Shown: in pieces, positions 28,440-38,631 of the stretch
How positions within the stretch are numbered: the stretch's first letter is position 1
Layout: each line of letters starts with the position of its first letter
Assembly: GCA_018136815.1 (NCBI GenBank)
Contig: CM030931.1
Span: 11,109,072-11,173,071 of the forward strand
Direction of reading: 5' to 3'
Length of the DNA stretch: 64,000 nt
Source: Isochrysis galbana
Lineage: Eukaryota > Haptophyta > Isochrysidales > Isochrysidaceae
The notes under the pieces: model-generated
The model's input: the letters and a program-made list of their open reading frames with translations, nothing else
Told to the model about the DNA's origin: nothing
Databases searched by the model: none
Position numbers and translations under genes: made by a program

Positions 28440-28526
28440 AACACAACAATAAAAACGCCCTCGACCGACTAACGGCCAACATAACAATAAAAACGCCCTC
28501 GACCGCCCCCCCCCCCCCCCCCCCAG
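28440..28526. repeat. Tandem duplication and poly-C run
   Basis: The phrase ACAATAAAAACGCCCTCGAC occurs twice (about 28446 and 28486), followed by about 18 C at 28506-28523. It lies between two divergent genes. Confidence 0.85.
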
Positions 28527-28668
28527 AACGCTCGTGATGGGACCCACCGACCGAACGAACAGCAAAACAGCGACGGCAGCATCTCGGGCTGCGCCTGCTG
28601 TTCCACTCTCCTCTCTCCCTCCTCCTCTGTCCCTGCGGCGCTCGCGTCGGCGGAGAGGTCGCGTGAGG

Positions 28669-29523
28669 ATGGGGTTGCTCTCCTCATTGCGCTCGTCACA
28701 GTCCCACACGCGCGACGCGAGCGCGGTCGCTGACGGCGAGGCAGTGGCAGTCGAGCAGCTGCGTTCTCTGCTCGCAAGCAGAGGGCTCGCGGCTGAGGAT
28801 ATGCCCCCACAGCCCGACCTGCTGCGCTTCCTCCGCGCACGCGCCATGATCGTGACTAAGGCGTCCGACTTTTTGCTCAAAGACCTTGCTTGGCGTCGGG
28901 AGAACAGGATCGCAGTACGCAGCATGGAAGACGCCTCGACTGTTTTGGGCTGTAATGTCTCAAAGCTGCAGGCTATCTTGCCGCACGCCTGTCCGGGAGG
29001 TGTGGACAAGCTAGGCCGCCCGATTCTTTTCAAACACTTTGGTGGCCAGTGCGAGCTTCGAAAGATGCTGAAGGAGACCACCGAGGACAAACTCCATGAC
29101 TACAATTGGTGGCTCAATGAGCAGTACGTGCGCAAGCTGGACGAATTGGGTGCCAAAAAGTGGGTCGTCATCATCGATGCAAAAGCATGGTATCCAGGAC
29201 TTTTTGATGGGATTGCTTTTAGATTTCTCAAATCAATGGCGCAGGTTGACGCTGACCACTACCCAGAACGGCTCGGCGCAATGATCATCATCAATGCGCC
29301 CGCCACCCTTGCATTCTGTTGGAGAGTTGTGCGCACTTGGCTCGATGAAGAGACGCGCCGTAAAATCGACATCATTTCCAACGGGAGCCCCATGCGCGCT
29401 CGGGAGCGCATACTTGAGCTCGCTCATCCTGATCAGCTTCCAGAGCAGTATTGTGGAAATGCAGCGCCGCTCGACGCATGGCCCGCATGGCCTGAGTGTT
29501 CAGGATTACCATTCGGAGCATAG
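28669..29523 (+). CDS. CRAL-TRIO (SEC14-like) lipid-binding protein
   Basis: 284 aa from the ATG at 28669, MGLLSSLRSS, whose Gly2 and Ser6 fit an N-myristoylation site. An upstream in-frame ATG at 28537 would add 44 basic, low-complexity residues, possibly a transit peptide. The CRAL-TRIO N-terminal helices are visible (DLLRFLRARAMIVTKASDFL and LLKDLAWRREN). The lipid-binding fold follows: DKLGRPILFKHFGG, WVVIIDAKAWYPGLF, FRFLKSMAQVDADHYPERLG, MIIINAPATLAFCWRVVRTW and KIDIIS. Expected role: phosphatidylinositol or other lipid transfer or sensing at membranes. Complete and intronless. Confidence 0.9.
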   Translation: MGLLSSLRSSQSHTRDASAVADGEAVAVEQLRSLLASRGLAAEDMPPQPDLLRFLRARAMIVTKASDFLLKDLAWRRENRIAVRSMEDASTVLGCNVSKLQAILPHACPGGVDKLGRPILFKHFGGQCELRKMLKETTEDKLHDYNWWLNEQYVRKLDELGAKKWVVIIDAKAWYPGLFDGIAFRFLKSMAQVDADHYPERLGAMIIINAPATLAFCWRVVRTWLDEETRRKIDIISNGSPMRARERILELAHPDQLPEQYCGNAAPLDAWPAWPECSGLPFGA

Positions 29524-30425
29524 AACGGCACGCCGTGCATGCATCAGGGTCCGTCAGTATTGGCGTATTGGCTCCCTTTGGAATGCATGTGAATATCCCC
29601 GCACCCATGTGCCAGAGTCGGAATTGAGATTGAAGTGGCCCGTCACCCGTCATCCACCCCACATTCAATCACTCGCCCCTAATGTTATTCCTCCTCATCC
29701 TGTCCTTTGCCCTTTGGGCACTAAGATTAAGGTTACCCGATACCCGCAAGGCAGGGCTAGAGAGAGCCAGGGGGGGGGGGGGGGGGAGCGAGAAAAATAG
29801 TTGGGGGAATAGAATGGTTTGGGCGCAATGGTTGCGGTTGCGGTTGGAAATTGATTATAAATGAACGGTTTGGGTTTGGAGAGTTGAGTAGCTATTACTA
29901 TTACTATTACCTAAAGGCTAAAGGCCTCAAGAACCTCGTGCGAGGACGGCCGCTGGTGACCAAGCCCCAATGCCGGGGCCTCGTACTCGCATTGACGGTG
30001 GTTGTGAGTTGTGAGTTGGGAGGTCTCCCAATTCGGGGGGAGGTGCACGGAGACATTAATCGCTCAAGCACCGATGATCTCACTAGAGCCGGTGCGTCTG
30101 AACTAGTATGAACTACGCGTGCGGCCAGGACACCCTTTGTTTCTCACCCACAGGCAGCTTGGGCATGCGAGTCGTGTCGTCCGACAGTGCTGATGGGGCC
30201 CTCGGAAGATCCCAGGCCAACCTGTCAACCTGTCAGTATCTGGACCCGGGGTAGCGATGCGCTGTAGTAGGCCTTCCATGGTAGCTGGCTGTCCGTGGGT
30301 GTGCGCCATGCACAGGTAACTCGGCGACAACAAACGTCAAAGGCTCGATCGTTTACGACGATGACGCACCATTTCTCCTACCCACTTGGCGCTCTGGAGA
30401 CGTGTAACCATACGGCTAAAAAGTT
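29524..30425. other. Intergenic region
   Basis: No convincing gene. Contains a G-run at about 29770-29786 and ordinary sequence. Minus-strand ORF 30103-30333 is short and unremarkable. Confidence 0.4.
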
Positions 30426-31060
30426 CCGTCCTACATTATAGGACCGCGTCCTACGATTTCGGTGTATTTGTAGGACCCTGAGCTTGAAAGCCACACAACT
30501 TTCGAGAGTGAAGGATTGGGACTTCCCACCAACTGAAGGATAGTCCCAACTCAGTCTTGAGATCCTTAGCTCCCACTATGGCCAAGGCTGTAGACTTCGT
30601 CTTGACCGAGCTTTCGGCTCCAGCGTGAACTGAGTACTTCGGCCATCGGAGGCCATCGGGTGCGTCGAGAGTTTTGTTTTTGCCCCGCAATAGGCGGCAA
30701 AAGCAGCCAAAACTCTCATTGGGCTTCAAAACCAAGCTTGGTCTCCACTTAAGGTCGAAAAGAACCCATGCCAAAGAGCATTTCATCTCGTGGGAGCAAG
30801 TTCTAGGGAGCTCATCATGAGCCTCAAATCGTGTCCTCAGGTGTTTGCGGCAATTCGTAGGACAACGCCGTTTTTTGCCGGGAAGGCTTCCGCGAGTGGC
30901 AAATAACTCATTATTCTTTGAGAATGGCGTCTTGAGCCTCTAGGAGGACTCAATGAGGGCAATGAGATGAACACAAAAACCAAATCCTAGCTCCCCATTC
31001 CTAGATTGAACCGTGTCTTCATAGTTCACAACGTCGTCCTACATTGTAGGACTCGTCCTA
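30426..31060 (-). mobile_element. Repeat element A, palindromic GTCCTA/TAGGAC ends
   Basis: 635 bp. Both ends carry the palindrome GTCCTACATTRTAGGAC (30428-30444 and 31036-31052) plus a further CGTCCTA. The reverse complement matches element B (53261-53893) at both ends and at interior landmarks such as GAGATGAAATG and ACCAAGCTTGGTTTTG, in the same order and with nearly the same length. Coding content is not evident, so it is probably a non-autonomous DNA transposon or foldback-like element. Confidence 0.7.
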
Positions 31061-31240
31061 TACATAACCAAACTATTTTTCCTTTGTAACTTTTCAAACT
31101 TTGGTATTTGCTATTCTCGGGGTTATCGCTCTTTTTGTATTCATATTCCTTATTATACGTTTCATAATTATCCCCATCATCGAATACCAAGATAAATATC
31201 GACATAGTTGTTGCGTCAGCTCGCGAGCTCGCAGGGTTTT

Positions 31241-32010
31241 GGAGCTTACACTGATATCAGTACCTTGTATCAGCTTGCAAGCTGCAACAACAAAACTGAC
31301 GTCCTAAAAACAAAACTGCCGGCGCCGCGCCGCCGCTAATGCCTTGCCACGCTCGCGAGGGGACTACAGCCACAGAGTGCGAGCGATGCGCAATGGGAGT
31401 ATGCGAGTGCAATTGAACCTCCACCTCACTCTCACTCTCCAGAAGTGGGAGGATCTGCACAGTAATCCACTGGGGCAAGAATCCTCAAAAATGGGGCGTT
31501 GATGATAATCTGACAGAGCCCAGCCCACTCCCTGCTACAGATCCAAAAAAGACGCTCGCCCAGGAAAGACCTTCATCGGATACCAAAAAAACTCCCAACG
31601 GCTTCGAACCGCGCACTTCTGGCGACCTGCACATACGTGAACTTCAATGAGCCACTACGACCAGAACTTCGACAGAATGCAACTAACCAAAGCAAGTACT
31701 TTTGTCTTCTAGGCGGCCCCGCCCTCCTGCATCATTCTGTCATGAGTTCTTTCTCCCAGTTTCTGGAGGGTAGCCGAGCAGAGCGGAGCGCAGCGGCCTC
31801 GCTCGCAGGGGTATGCAGAGCTCTGAGGCCTGCGGCCTGCGGTCGTACGTACTGGTACTAGTACTACTACAACTAAAAGTAAAAAGTAAAAATATCGCTA
31901 TGTTGTCGTTTTAATTCTATCTGTTAGCTGAGAGGTGATATCAGTGATCTGCCTCAATTGAGCTCTTACTAATATCAGAAAGCTGATATTAGTACTGATA
32001 CAACAACTAT
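31241..32010. mobile_element. MITE-like element with hAT-related ends
   Basis: The left end reads GGAGCTTACACTGATATCAG then TAC, whose complement matches 54883-54905 (beside the hAT transposase relic) with two differences in 23. The right end (about 31980-32005, AAGCTGATATTAGTACTGAT) matches 54858 onward in the plus orientation. The two ends are therefore roughly inverted. The interior (about 700 bp) has no ORF. Boundaries are approximate. Confidence 0.5.
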
Positions 32011-33768
32011 GAATATCGATATGACGAATTGGGATGGCCCTTAGGGCCTGAGGGCAATGAGGAAGGGGCCATGCCGGCGGCAGGCGCGGCGGAGGAGACG
32101 AGTTCGGAGGTGCTGACGGGCTGAAGCCCGTCAGCAGAGGAAGGCGGGCAGGCGGGCTTGAGCGAGGGCGAGGACGGCGGCGAAAGCGACATTGAGCGAG
32201 CGGCGAGAGGCGAGGGTGAGTGTGAGGAGGGCTGTGGTGGCAGGGGCTGGCGAGGCGAGGAGGGATTGTAAGGTCTGAGTGTTACGAGAGCGAGAGCGAC
32301 GAGAGCGAGAGCGACGACGGATGACGACTGACGACAGGACGACGGACAACGACACCCAGGAAAACACCCCGACTCTCGCCCCACGACTTTCTCACATAAC
32401 TCGACTGAAATCAAACCCAAACACTCCGGCCAGACAACGACGGACGACGATCAGAAGGCGATCTGTCGACGATCTTGTCTGGAACGGGAATCGCACCATA
32501 ACGGAAACGAGGGGCAATCCTGCTACGCAGGATTCCAAGAGACCTACCAAATAAGACGAAAGGAGTGCGATGTGCTTAAGGGGGAGGTACGAAGAGATCG
32601 CAAATTAAACCTGATTGCCCCCAGAAGCAGATAAAGAACCGCAGGGGAGATAGCAAATTAAACCTATCTGCGAGGCGCCTGGGAGGAAGAAAGGTGGGGA
32701 AACTTCCCTTCTCTTTCGAGAGGAAGAGAGAGGGCGCTCCACAACCCACGATCCCATGCATCCAAGCGAAGCTTTTGACCGAGAACGTGAACGAGAGAAT
32801 TATAACGATAAATACCGAACGACGAAGAGAAGAGCGAAGCCTAACGAGTGTCGATTCGCGAATGCGACACGATATGGTGTACGGAAGAGAATAGTGTCTA
32901 AGTTACAAGTTAGGGGACCCTATCAGTTTACTGATAGTTGTGGCGTGTGGTCGCAGTTGGGGACGGAGGGGGTGTGGCAGATGGGGGGGGGGGGGGGGGG
33001 CAGGGGGGGGGGAGGTCTCGCCCCCCCGGGCTGGGGGGCAAGGCCTCTCTTAAAAGGTTACCGCGCGTGATAAAGTTACGAGTTATGAAGACTCCTGAAA
33101 CTATTAAATTTTGATCGAAATTTAGGTGCCCGACCCTCAAATTTTGACAACAAAATACAAAATTTGGGGGTTTAGAAACAAAACTTACGGACTTGCCAAT
33201 GGCTCGCCGCGGCCATGCAAGTTGTGGTCAGGCGGGGTAATACAGTAAATGGCAAGTGGCAGTAGCGGTACTAACCTTCATTAGAAAAAAATAGGGCGAG
33301 CGAGAGCCCGCCGTCTTCCTCCTCCTCTTGCCGCGAAACTTTCCCGCCTTCTCTCGGCGCCCCTCCCGCGCGCCCCGCCCCTCCACCCCCCCCCCCCCCG
33401 CTCGATGACCCGCCCCCCCCCCGCGCGCTCTACATATCGTGGATTCGATGGGATTTCTTCCCAAAACGTACGGTGCGCGAGCCGAGCGTCCGCCCACCAC
33501 ACCGGGCCGCCAACACAGAGTACTAGGTAGTGATACTTCAGAAGAAGAAGCCCTCTCTATCTCTCTCTACTTTAGGCTTTCCGAGAGACCTGGCCGCGAC
33601 CCCCCGCGTCACACTCAGGTACCACTTGTATTCTTTCTTGTGGACGCTCCCCCCCCGCCGCCCCCGACGGCGAGGGACTCAAGCGCCCGACGATATCCGC
33701 TCGCTCGCCGCATCGCTCCGCCCTCTCTTGATTCTTGGGTGATCGCTCTGTTCCCGTCATTCTCGTAG
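32011..33768. other. Intergenic region, low complexity
   Basis: Nothing coding that I trust. Holds G homopolymers (32983-33000 and 33005-33012), C-runs near 33388 and 33413, a small hairpin (CAAATTTTG...CAAAATTTG at about 33138-33166) and the upstream region of the SRA gene. Confidence 0.4.
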
Positions 33769-34006
<238 letters not shown>

Positions 34007-34072
34007 CCCCCCTCCCCCCTTCCCTCTCCTCCCCCCTTCCCCCCCTCCCCGCCCTTTCTCTCGCAAACATCC

Positions 34073-35419
34073 ATGACGGGCGAGGAAAGCTCCAGGCCCA
34101 TCGAGATCGAGTGCGAGTTCAGCGTCGAGCCGCTCCACCCTGGCCATCTCGACGAGCACGCCAGCGTTCATGTCGAGTGCTACCCAGATTCAGAAGCCGA
34201 GGAGGAGGCCCACCACTCTCCCGCCTGCTCCTCCTCGACCAGGAGCAGCTCAGCCGACGAGCAGACAGCTGCGACAAACGCGCACGAGCCACAACCCACG
34301 CAGAACGAAATCTCGCTCTACGAGAGGGAGCGCCTAGCGAACATTGAGGCGAATCAGGCCAAGTTGGCCATGCTCGGACTAACCCAGACTGTGGGGCCGA
34401 AGAGAGCAGTCAAAACGCGGCGATCTCTTGAACCAACCAGCCTGAACTTCGAGCCAGTGAGGCGTTCCATGCGCGCTTCGGCAAAGCGTGCATCGTACGC
34501 TGAGGAAGAGCTCGCATGGACAGGCGAGGCAGACCGCCGCGGCCGACGACTATCGCCTTGGGTTCCCGATCCAAATGCGTTGGATCACGAGCCAGGCACC
34601 ATCTTGGATGCTGACGTCCCCGAACCGCGTGCGCGCCCGGCAAAGCGCGCACGGCAATCGAGACCATCTGCACCTGAACGCACCGACGAGGAGGAAGCCG
34701 CCGCTGTCAAAGTCGCGCGGGAGCAATATCGGAGCATCTTCCTGGCCGTGCGCAAGCAAACTAACGGCGGACGGGCCGACCTCAAAGCAATGAGAGACAT
34801 GCGTGAAGCAGACATGCTCGTCAATCAGGGCTCGCGAAGACTGATGACTGGTGATTTGCCAGGACTACCAGTTGGAACTATTTTCTATAATCGTGCAGAG
34901 ATGCAGGTTCTCGGCATTCATGGCAAGTGGCTCGGTGGCATCGATTATGTGACTAGCGGAAAAAGCGACACAGGAGAGTCCTACGCGACGGCTATCTGCT
35001 CTTCCGGCGGCTACGAAGATGACGAGGACCATGGCGAGACTCTATGGTACACCGGTGAAGGTGGCAACGATCTCCTCTCGTCGCGCAGGCAAACTCAATC
35101 CCAAACCCTTGTGAAGGGCAACCTTGCTTTGTACAACTCCATGCAGCGCAAGACGCCCGTGCGACTTCTCCGATGCCTTAAGGATGACGCCACACCAGAA
35201 GAGTCATACACCGGCAAGCTCTACTCTTACGACGGGCTTTACCTCGTGACGAAGTATAAGTACGAGACGGGCACTCGTCATCACGGGGTGTGCAAGTTCT
35301 TTCTCGTTCGTGAGCCCGGGCAGCCGCCCCTTGCATCGCACGGAGTGCGGCTGCACAAGAGGCTCGTCGAGCTTGCCAAGCGCGATGGCACTGCTGGTCC
35401 ACGCCATGGCATGGCTTGA
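34073..35419 (+). CDS. Stand-alone SRA/YDG-domain protein
   Basis: 448 aa, single exon. The acidic, disordered N-terminus leads to YERERLANIEANQAKLAMLG (83-102), the same kind of short motif found in other YDG proteins and WDR76, and an RRSMRAS motif (130-136). A linker follows, then the SRA/YDG domain at about 260-425: GDLPGLPVGTIFYNRAEMQV, GIHGKWLGGIDY, ICSSGGYEDDEDHG, YTGEGGNDL, SQTLVKGNLALYNSM, KTPVRLLRC and SYDGLYLVTKYKYE. In UHRF1 and SUVH proteins this domain flips out and reads 5-methylcytosine. RING, PHD, tandem Tudor and SET parts are all absent, so it is a reader without a built-in effector. Nuclear, probably in DNA methylation maintenance or repair (inference). Confidence 0.9.
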   Translation: MTGEESSRPIEIECEFSVEPLHPGHLDEHASVHVECYPDSEAEEEAHHSPACSSSTRSSSADEQTAATNAHEPQPTQNEISLYERERLANIEANQAKLAMLGLTQTVGPKRAVKTRRSLEPTSLNFEPVRRSMRASAKRASYAEEELAWTGEADRRGRRLSPWVPDPNALDHEPGTILDADVPEPRARPAKRARQSRPSAPERTDEEEAAAVKVAREQYRSIFLAVRKQTNGGRADLKAMRDMREADMLVNQGSRRLMTGDLPGLPVGTIFYNRAEMQVLGIHGKWLGGIDYVTSGKSDTGESYATAICSSGGYEDDEDHGETLWYTGEGGNDLLSSRRQTQSQTLVKGNLALYNSMQRKTPVRLLRCLKDDATPEESYTGKLYSYDGLYLVTKYKYETGTRHHGVCKFFLVREPGQPPLASHGVRLHKRLVELAKRDGTAGPRHGMA

Positions 35420-35883
35420 GGGTGCCCTGGGGGCCTTCACTCGGCATTCAGGCCCGGATGCATCGGAACTTATTGCCATCTAGGCCGTTCTTTCATGCAT
35501 TCTGCATTCATCTTGAGCGATCAAGCATCCAGGGACGGTACTGATGGTGACCACCTAGGTTTTGGCGACTAAACCCTCTGGCCTAAACGGCCTCTTGCCG
35601 GATGTGCAATGTGACTTCCTGAATTTCAAGTTGGTCATGCGCCTTCGTAACACAAGAGAAAGGTGCGGTGGACGTCGATAGAATGCTGATTGCCATGTAA
35701 AGAAGGCCGCCCAATCGTAAGCTTGGAAATAGTCCGGCGTGAGAAATGTGTGGCCTATGCACTCCCGTTGAGAGAGGGCCCCACTACCATCTACGTGCCT
35801 TTGATGTTGTGCTTGGCTTCTTCTCGGATTGATATGTGAGCCGCCATAGTACTACCGGTAGTATTGCCGATTGGCAACGGGAA
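35420..35883. other. 3' flank of the SRA gene
   Basis: No further gene seen. Ends at the TSD of the retroelement. Confidence 0.4.
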
Positions 35884-35900
35884 ATAGTGTGTGCTTGTAA
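35884..35900. repeat. Left target site duplication ATAGTGTGTGCTTGTAA
   Basis: 17 bases repeated exactly at 36879-36895, flanking the element at 35901-36878. Confidence 0.9.
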
Positions 35901-36878
35901 AAAAAAACTTCTTAATATTCTCGCCGCGCGCGCGACTACGCACCCTTATTGTGCTGCCACGCCCGCTACTCTCATCTCCCCTCCACCTGCCTTGCGGCTC
36001 GTCCCTCGTGCACGCACGTTACCCATAGGAGGCTGGGTACGCGAAACCGATTCGCAGCGGCGACCACCACAAAATGTAGACTCTGCGGGAAATACAGAGA
36101 AAACTCGACGCACCTAGCTAGATGCCCGTCCACGCTTCCGGTATTTCAAACCATAGAAGCCATAGCGGAATACACCCCGGCGAAAGACAGATCGACGACT
36201 CAAAAAATCAAAGACAGACTATTTGCATACCCGAACTCCCCGACGCCGGATAGCCTCAAAGCCCTCTACCTAATAGCATGGAGATACATCATAAGCGACT
36301 TCTACAAAGTGGAATTCGAAAACCACACCTTCCACCACATACCGGTTATCGAAAGAATCCTAAGCAGGTTCACGGTCCTCGTCAGAGGGCGGGAACCTCC
36401 GGACAATTTCTTAACCGCACGCACGCGCAAGGCCTCCCTGGGAAGGAAGCCGAAAATCAAATCTCCTCACGATCTCAGCGCCCCTGTCTTCTTAGATAAT
36501 AACAAAGGCGCCCTAGTCATGAGCACAAATCTATCTCTGGTAGCGGAAGCCCTCAACATAACAGAGCGACTAGCCTAACCAAGCGACCCCGCGCCGCGAG
36601 CCGCCCACCACCCGATAGTAGGCCCTAGACACACTGATCACAGCTGCCTGACACCAAGCACAAGGAGCAAACACACAACAGCCGGTAGCCCGATGGCATA
36701 GATAGGAGGAAGTCGCGAAACAGGCCATCGTGAATCGGTACACACCGTCTGCCACTGGAGACCCCCTGCACCCAGCCCCTAGGTAGAGCACGAGGGGACG
36801 AGCCGCAAGGCAGGTGTGCCCGAAGGAGAGGAGAGGCGCGCCGGCGCGCTCCATCGCGTCTAACTATAAAGTTAGTTG
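35901..36878 (-). mobile_element. MERA-family retroelement with inverted interior
   Basis: 978 bp between perfect 17-bp TSDs. Both ends are in minus sense: the 3' tail (plus-strand A-run, CTTCTTAATATTCTCGCC) is on the left, and the 5' hairpin plus ATG (MERAGAPLLSFG, start at 36854) is on the right. The RT C-terminal ORF inside (35949-36578) runs in plus sense. The two junctions carry inverted copies of CTGCCTTGCGGCTCGTCCC (about 35989 and 36795). The interior has therefore been inverted relative to the ends, either by recombination between these repeats or during insertion. Confidence 0.75.
35949..36578 (+). pseudogene. Reverse transcriptase C-terminal fragment
   Basis: The open frame contains THRRLGTRNRFAAATTTKCR, the Cys-His knuckle (CRLCGKYRENSTHLARC), KDRLFAYPNSPTPDSLKALY and the ending SLVAEALNITERLA, collinear with the 17-kb copy. 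Catalytic motifs are absent. It cannot act alone. It keeps no stop codons, so it is not very old. Confidence 0.8.
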
Positions 36879-36895
36879 ATAGTGTGTGCTTGTAA
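36879..36895. repeat. Right target site duplication
   Basis: Exact repeat of 35884-35900 immediately outside the 5' hairpin. Confidence 0.9.
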
Positions 36896-37059
36896 ATGCG
36901 TGCTCTTGTGGTAATGGATAATGCGTGCGTGTGTAGACGTGCAACTAGGCGAAATGTGAGCCATGTGTGTGTTGCGTCGTGCAAGTACGATGATGAAAAA
37001 AATCTTCAAGGCGTCCGCTAAGCCGCTAGTATCGCCCCTAAGGCCTAAGGGTTCCGGCC

Positions 37060-37440
37060 GATACGCACGAGCTCAAAACCAATGGCGGGCGGCGCGCAGC
37101 TATCCCTTCACGGAATGCCACAGGGCTGCCCACTCTCGCCCCTAACCTTTCTTCTCACCACCGAGGATCTCACGAGGGCAATTAACGGCGATGCCGACAT
37201 AGAAGGAGTCGACCTCAATGGATACGACCTCAACAATTAGCCAATTCGCGGACGATACGCGATACGCGATACGGCGTGAATAACAAAGAACTACGGGTAC
37301 GGGAGCATGAAAAAGGCGCTCCAATGGGTCAAAGCCCACAGCCCACGAAAGGGCAACGGACGGTAAGACGAACGAAAACAAGTTCCAAGAGATAAGACTA
37401 GGATCGCAAAGAGCACACAAGCCGCCATCCGCCATGGGAC
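37060..37440 (+). pseudogene. Reverse transcriptase palm relic (frameshifted)
   Basis: Reads HGMPQGCPLSPLTFLLTTED (RT motif with QG.PLSP), then after a stop and frameshift near 37239 the catalytic FADDT (37245-37259). It then reads GKTNENKFQEIRLGSQRAHK (from about 37360), which aligns with GKTNASKFQGLRMGSQRLRK of the 17-kb copy. This is the only place in the window where the RT catalytic region survives. Confidence 0.75.
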
Positions 37441-37837
37441 ATGCGTGAGTATAACAGGATAGATGATAATAATCAATACCTAACTATACTAGGGCTAGGC
37501 AGAAATACGTAGAAAAAGCTGCCTAAATATGTTTCAAAAATATGTCGTTTATATGCAGGACTCGGCCCAAATATGTCGAAAATATGCGATGTTCTAACTC
37601 TTAAAACCTGCCCACACATGACCATGAATGCAAGCCGGGGCGCTCAGATGACCCGCCCGCCCGCCCCCGGGCTCTGCCGGGGTCTCTGCAGGGCCTGCAG
37701 GGACATCTTCACCTGCGTCTTTACCTGCGTCGGCGTGCGGCATCGGCCAGCGGCTCAGTGTAGGTGCGCATCTTCCCAGTTGGAATTTTTTTTACGGGCC
37801 GATCCTCTTTGTTGACGAGAGGTTCCCCCCCCCCCCC

Positions 37838-37893
37838 CGGTGCTTTTTCCCGGAGAGTCGCCCGACGTAGGTCGGTCCGCCTCAATGGGTTTT
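37838..37893. repeat. Dispersed repeat shared with 46404-46458 (inverted)
   Basis: Both copies carry GGACCGACCTACGTCGGG, then GGAAAAAG, YACCGG and a G-run, in opposite orientation (the strand here has CCGACGTAGGTCGGTCC). Confidence 0.75.
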
Positions 37894-38168
37894 CCCTCAT
37901 TTTAACTTTAACTTGTGGCGAGTTAGAATGGGAGCCGGGGGCTTGCGAGGGGGGAGATTCGAAGGGAGGCATAGGTGTATGTGTCTGTGGCATCAACACG
38001 CGCCAAGGTGTACGGGCAGGTGCGCTGCTGAGGGTTGTCGTGTTAGTACCAGGGCTAGTGAGAGTAGTGGTACTAATGCTCAGTTATATTATTATACATT
38101 CTTAACACTCAACTACTACACCAGTACATCACCCTCGTGGCAACGTTCAACTCGTCAAAGCGAGAAGC

Positions 38169-38453
38169 GTGGACACGCAAGATCGAACTTACACACGAGG
38201 ACTAGAAACACGTGGCGAGCCTATACATAGCCTATATACGAACCCCCTTCTCAAACACACGGACAAACACCCCCACTTTAAACACATAACGCACAGAAGA
38301 CTAGGCACACGCAACCGCTTCGCCACGGCGACGTCGAAAGCGTGCAGAATGTGCGGCAAACACCGCGAAAGCTCCACGCATCTAGCACGATGCCCATCCA
38401 CACGACCCGTCTTCGAAACAATAGAAGCGGTAGCAGGCTACGAGTCGGAGTAA
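38169..38453 (+). pseudogene. Reverse transcriptase Cys-His region fragment
   Basis: PLLKHTDKHPHFKHITHRRL through CRMCGKHRESSTHLARC and FETIEAVAGY, then a stop. Collinear with residues about 560-625 of the 17-kb copy. Probably part of the same decayed insertion as the relic at 37.06 kb, with the intervening part deleted. Confidence 0.75.
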
Positions 38454-38575
38454 AAAGGCAGGGTGGGTAAAAAACAAGGAAGGGGGACCTGGGGACTGTG
38501 CCGGGAAGATGGGGAGGTCTCCCCCGCGGCGCCGGGGCAGCGGTCCTCGGGAATACTAAAAAGGGAAACGGCGGG

Positions 38576-38631
38576 GGGGGGGGGGGGACTTCGTAATATT
38601 CTTACCGCACTCGCGGCGCATGGAACCACCT
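38576..38631 (-). mobile_element. Retroelement 3' tail next to the SDR stop codon
   Basis: The minus strand reads GGTTCCATGCGCCGCGAGTG, CGGTAAGAATATTA and then a C-run (plus-strand G-run). It matches 55704-55740. It abuts the SDR stop codon at 38632-38634, so the element tail forms the immediate 3' flank of that gene. Confidence 0.55.

Noticed and set aside
31590-31640. Possible tRNA T-arm (GGTTCGAAGCC on the minus strand)
   Set aside because: Flanking bases do not pair as a T-stem, and no D-arm, anticodon arm or acceptor stem fits.
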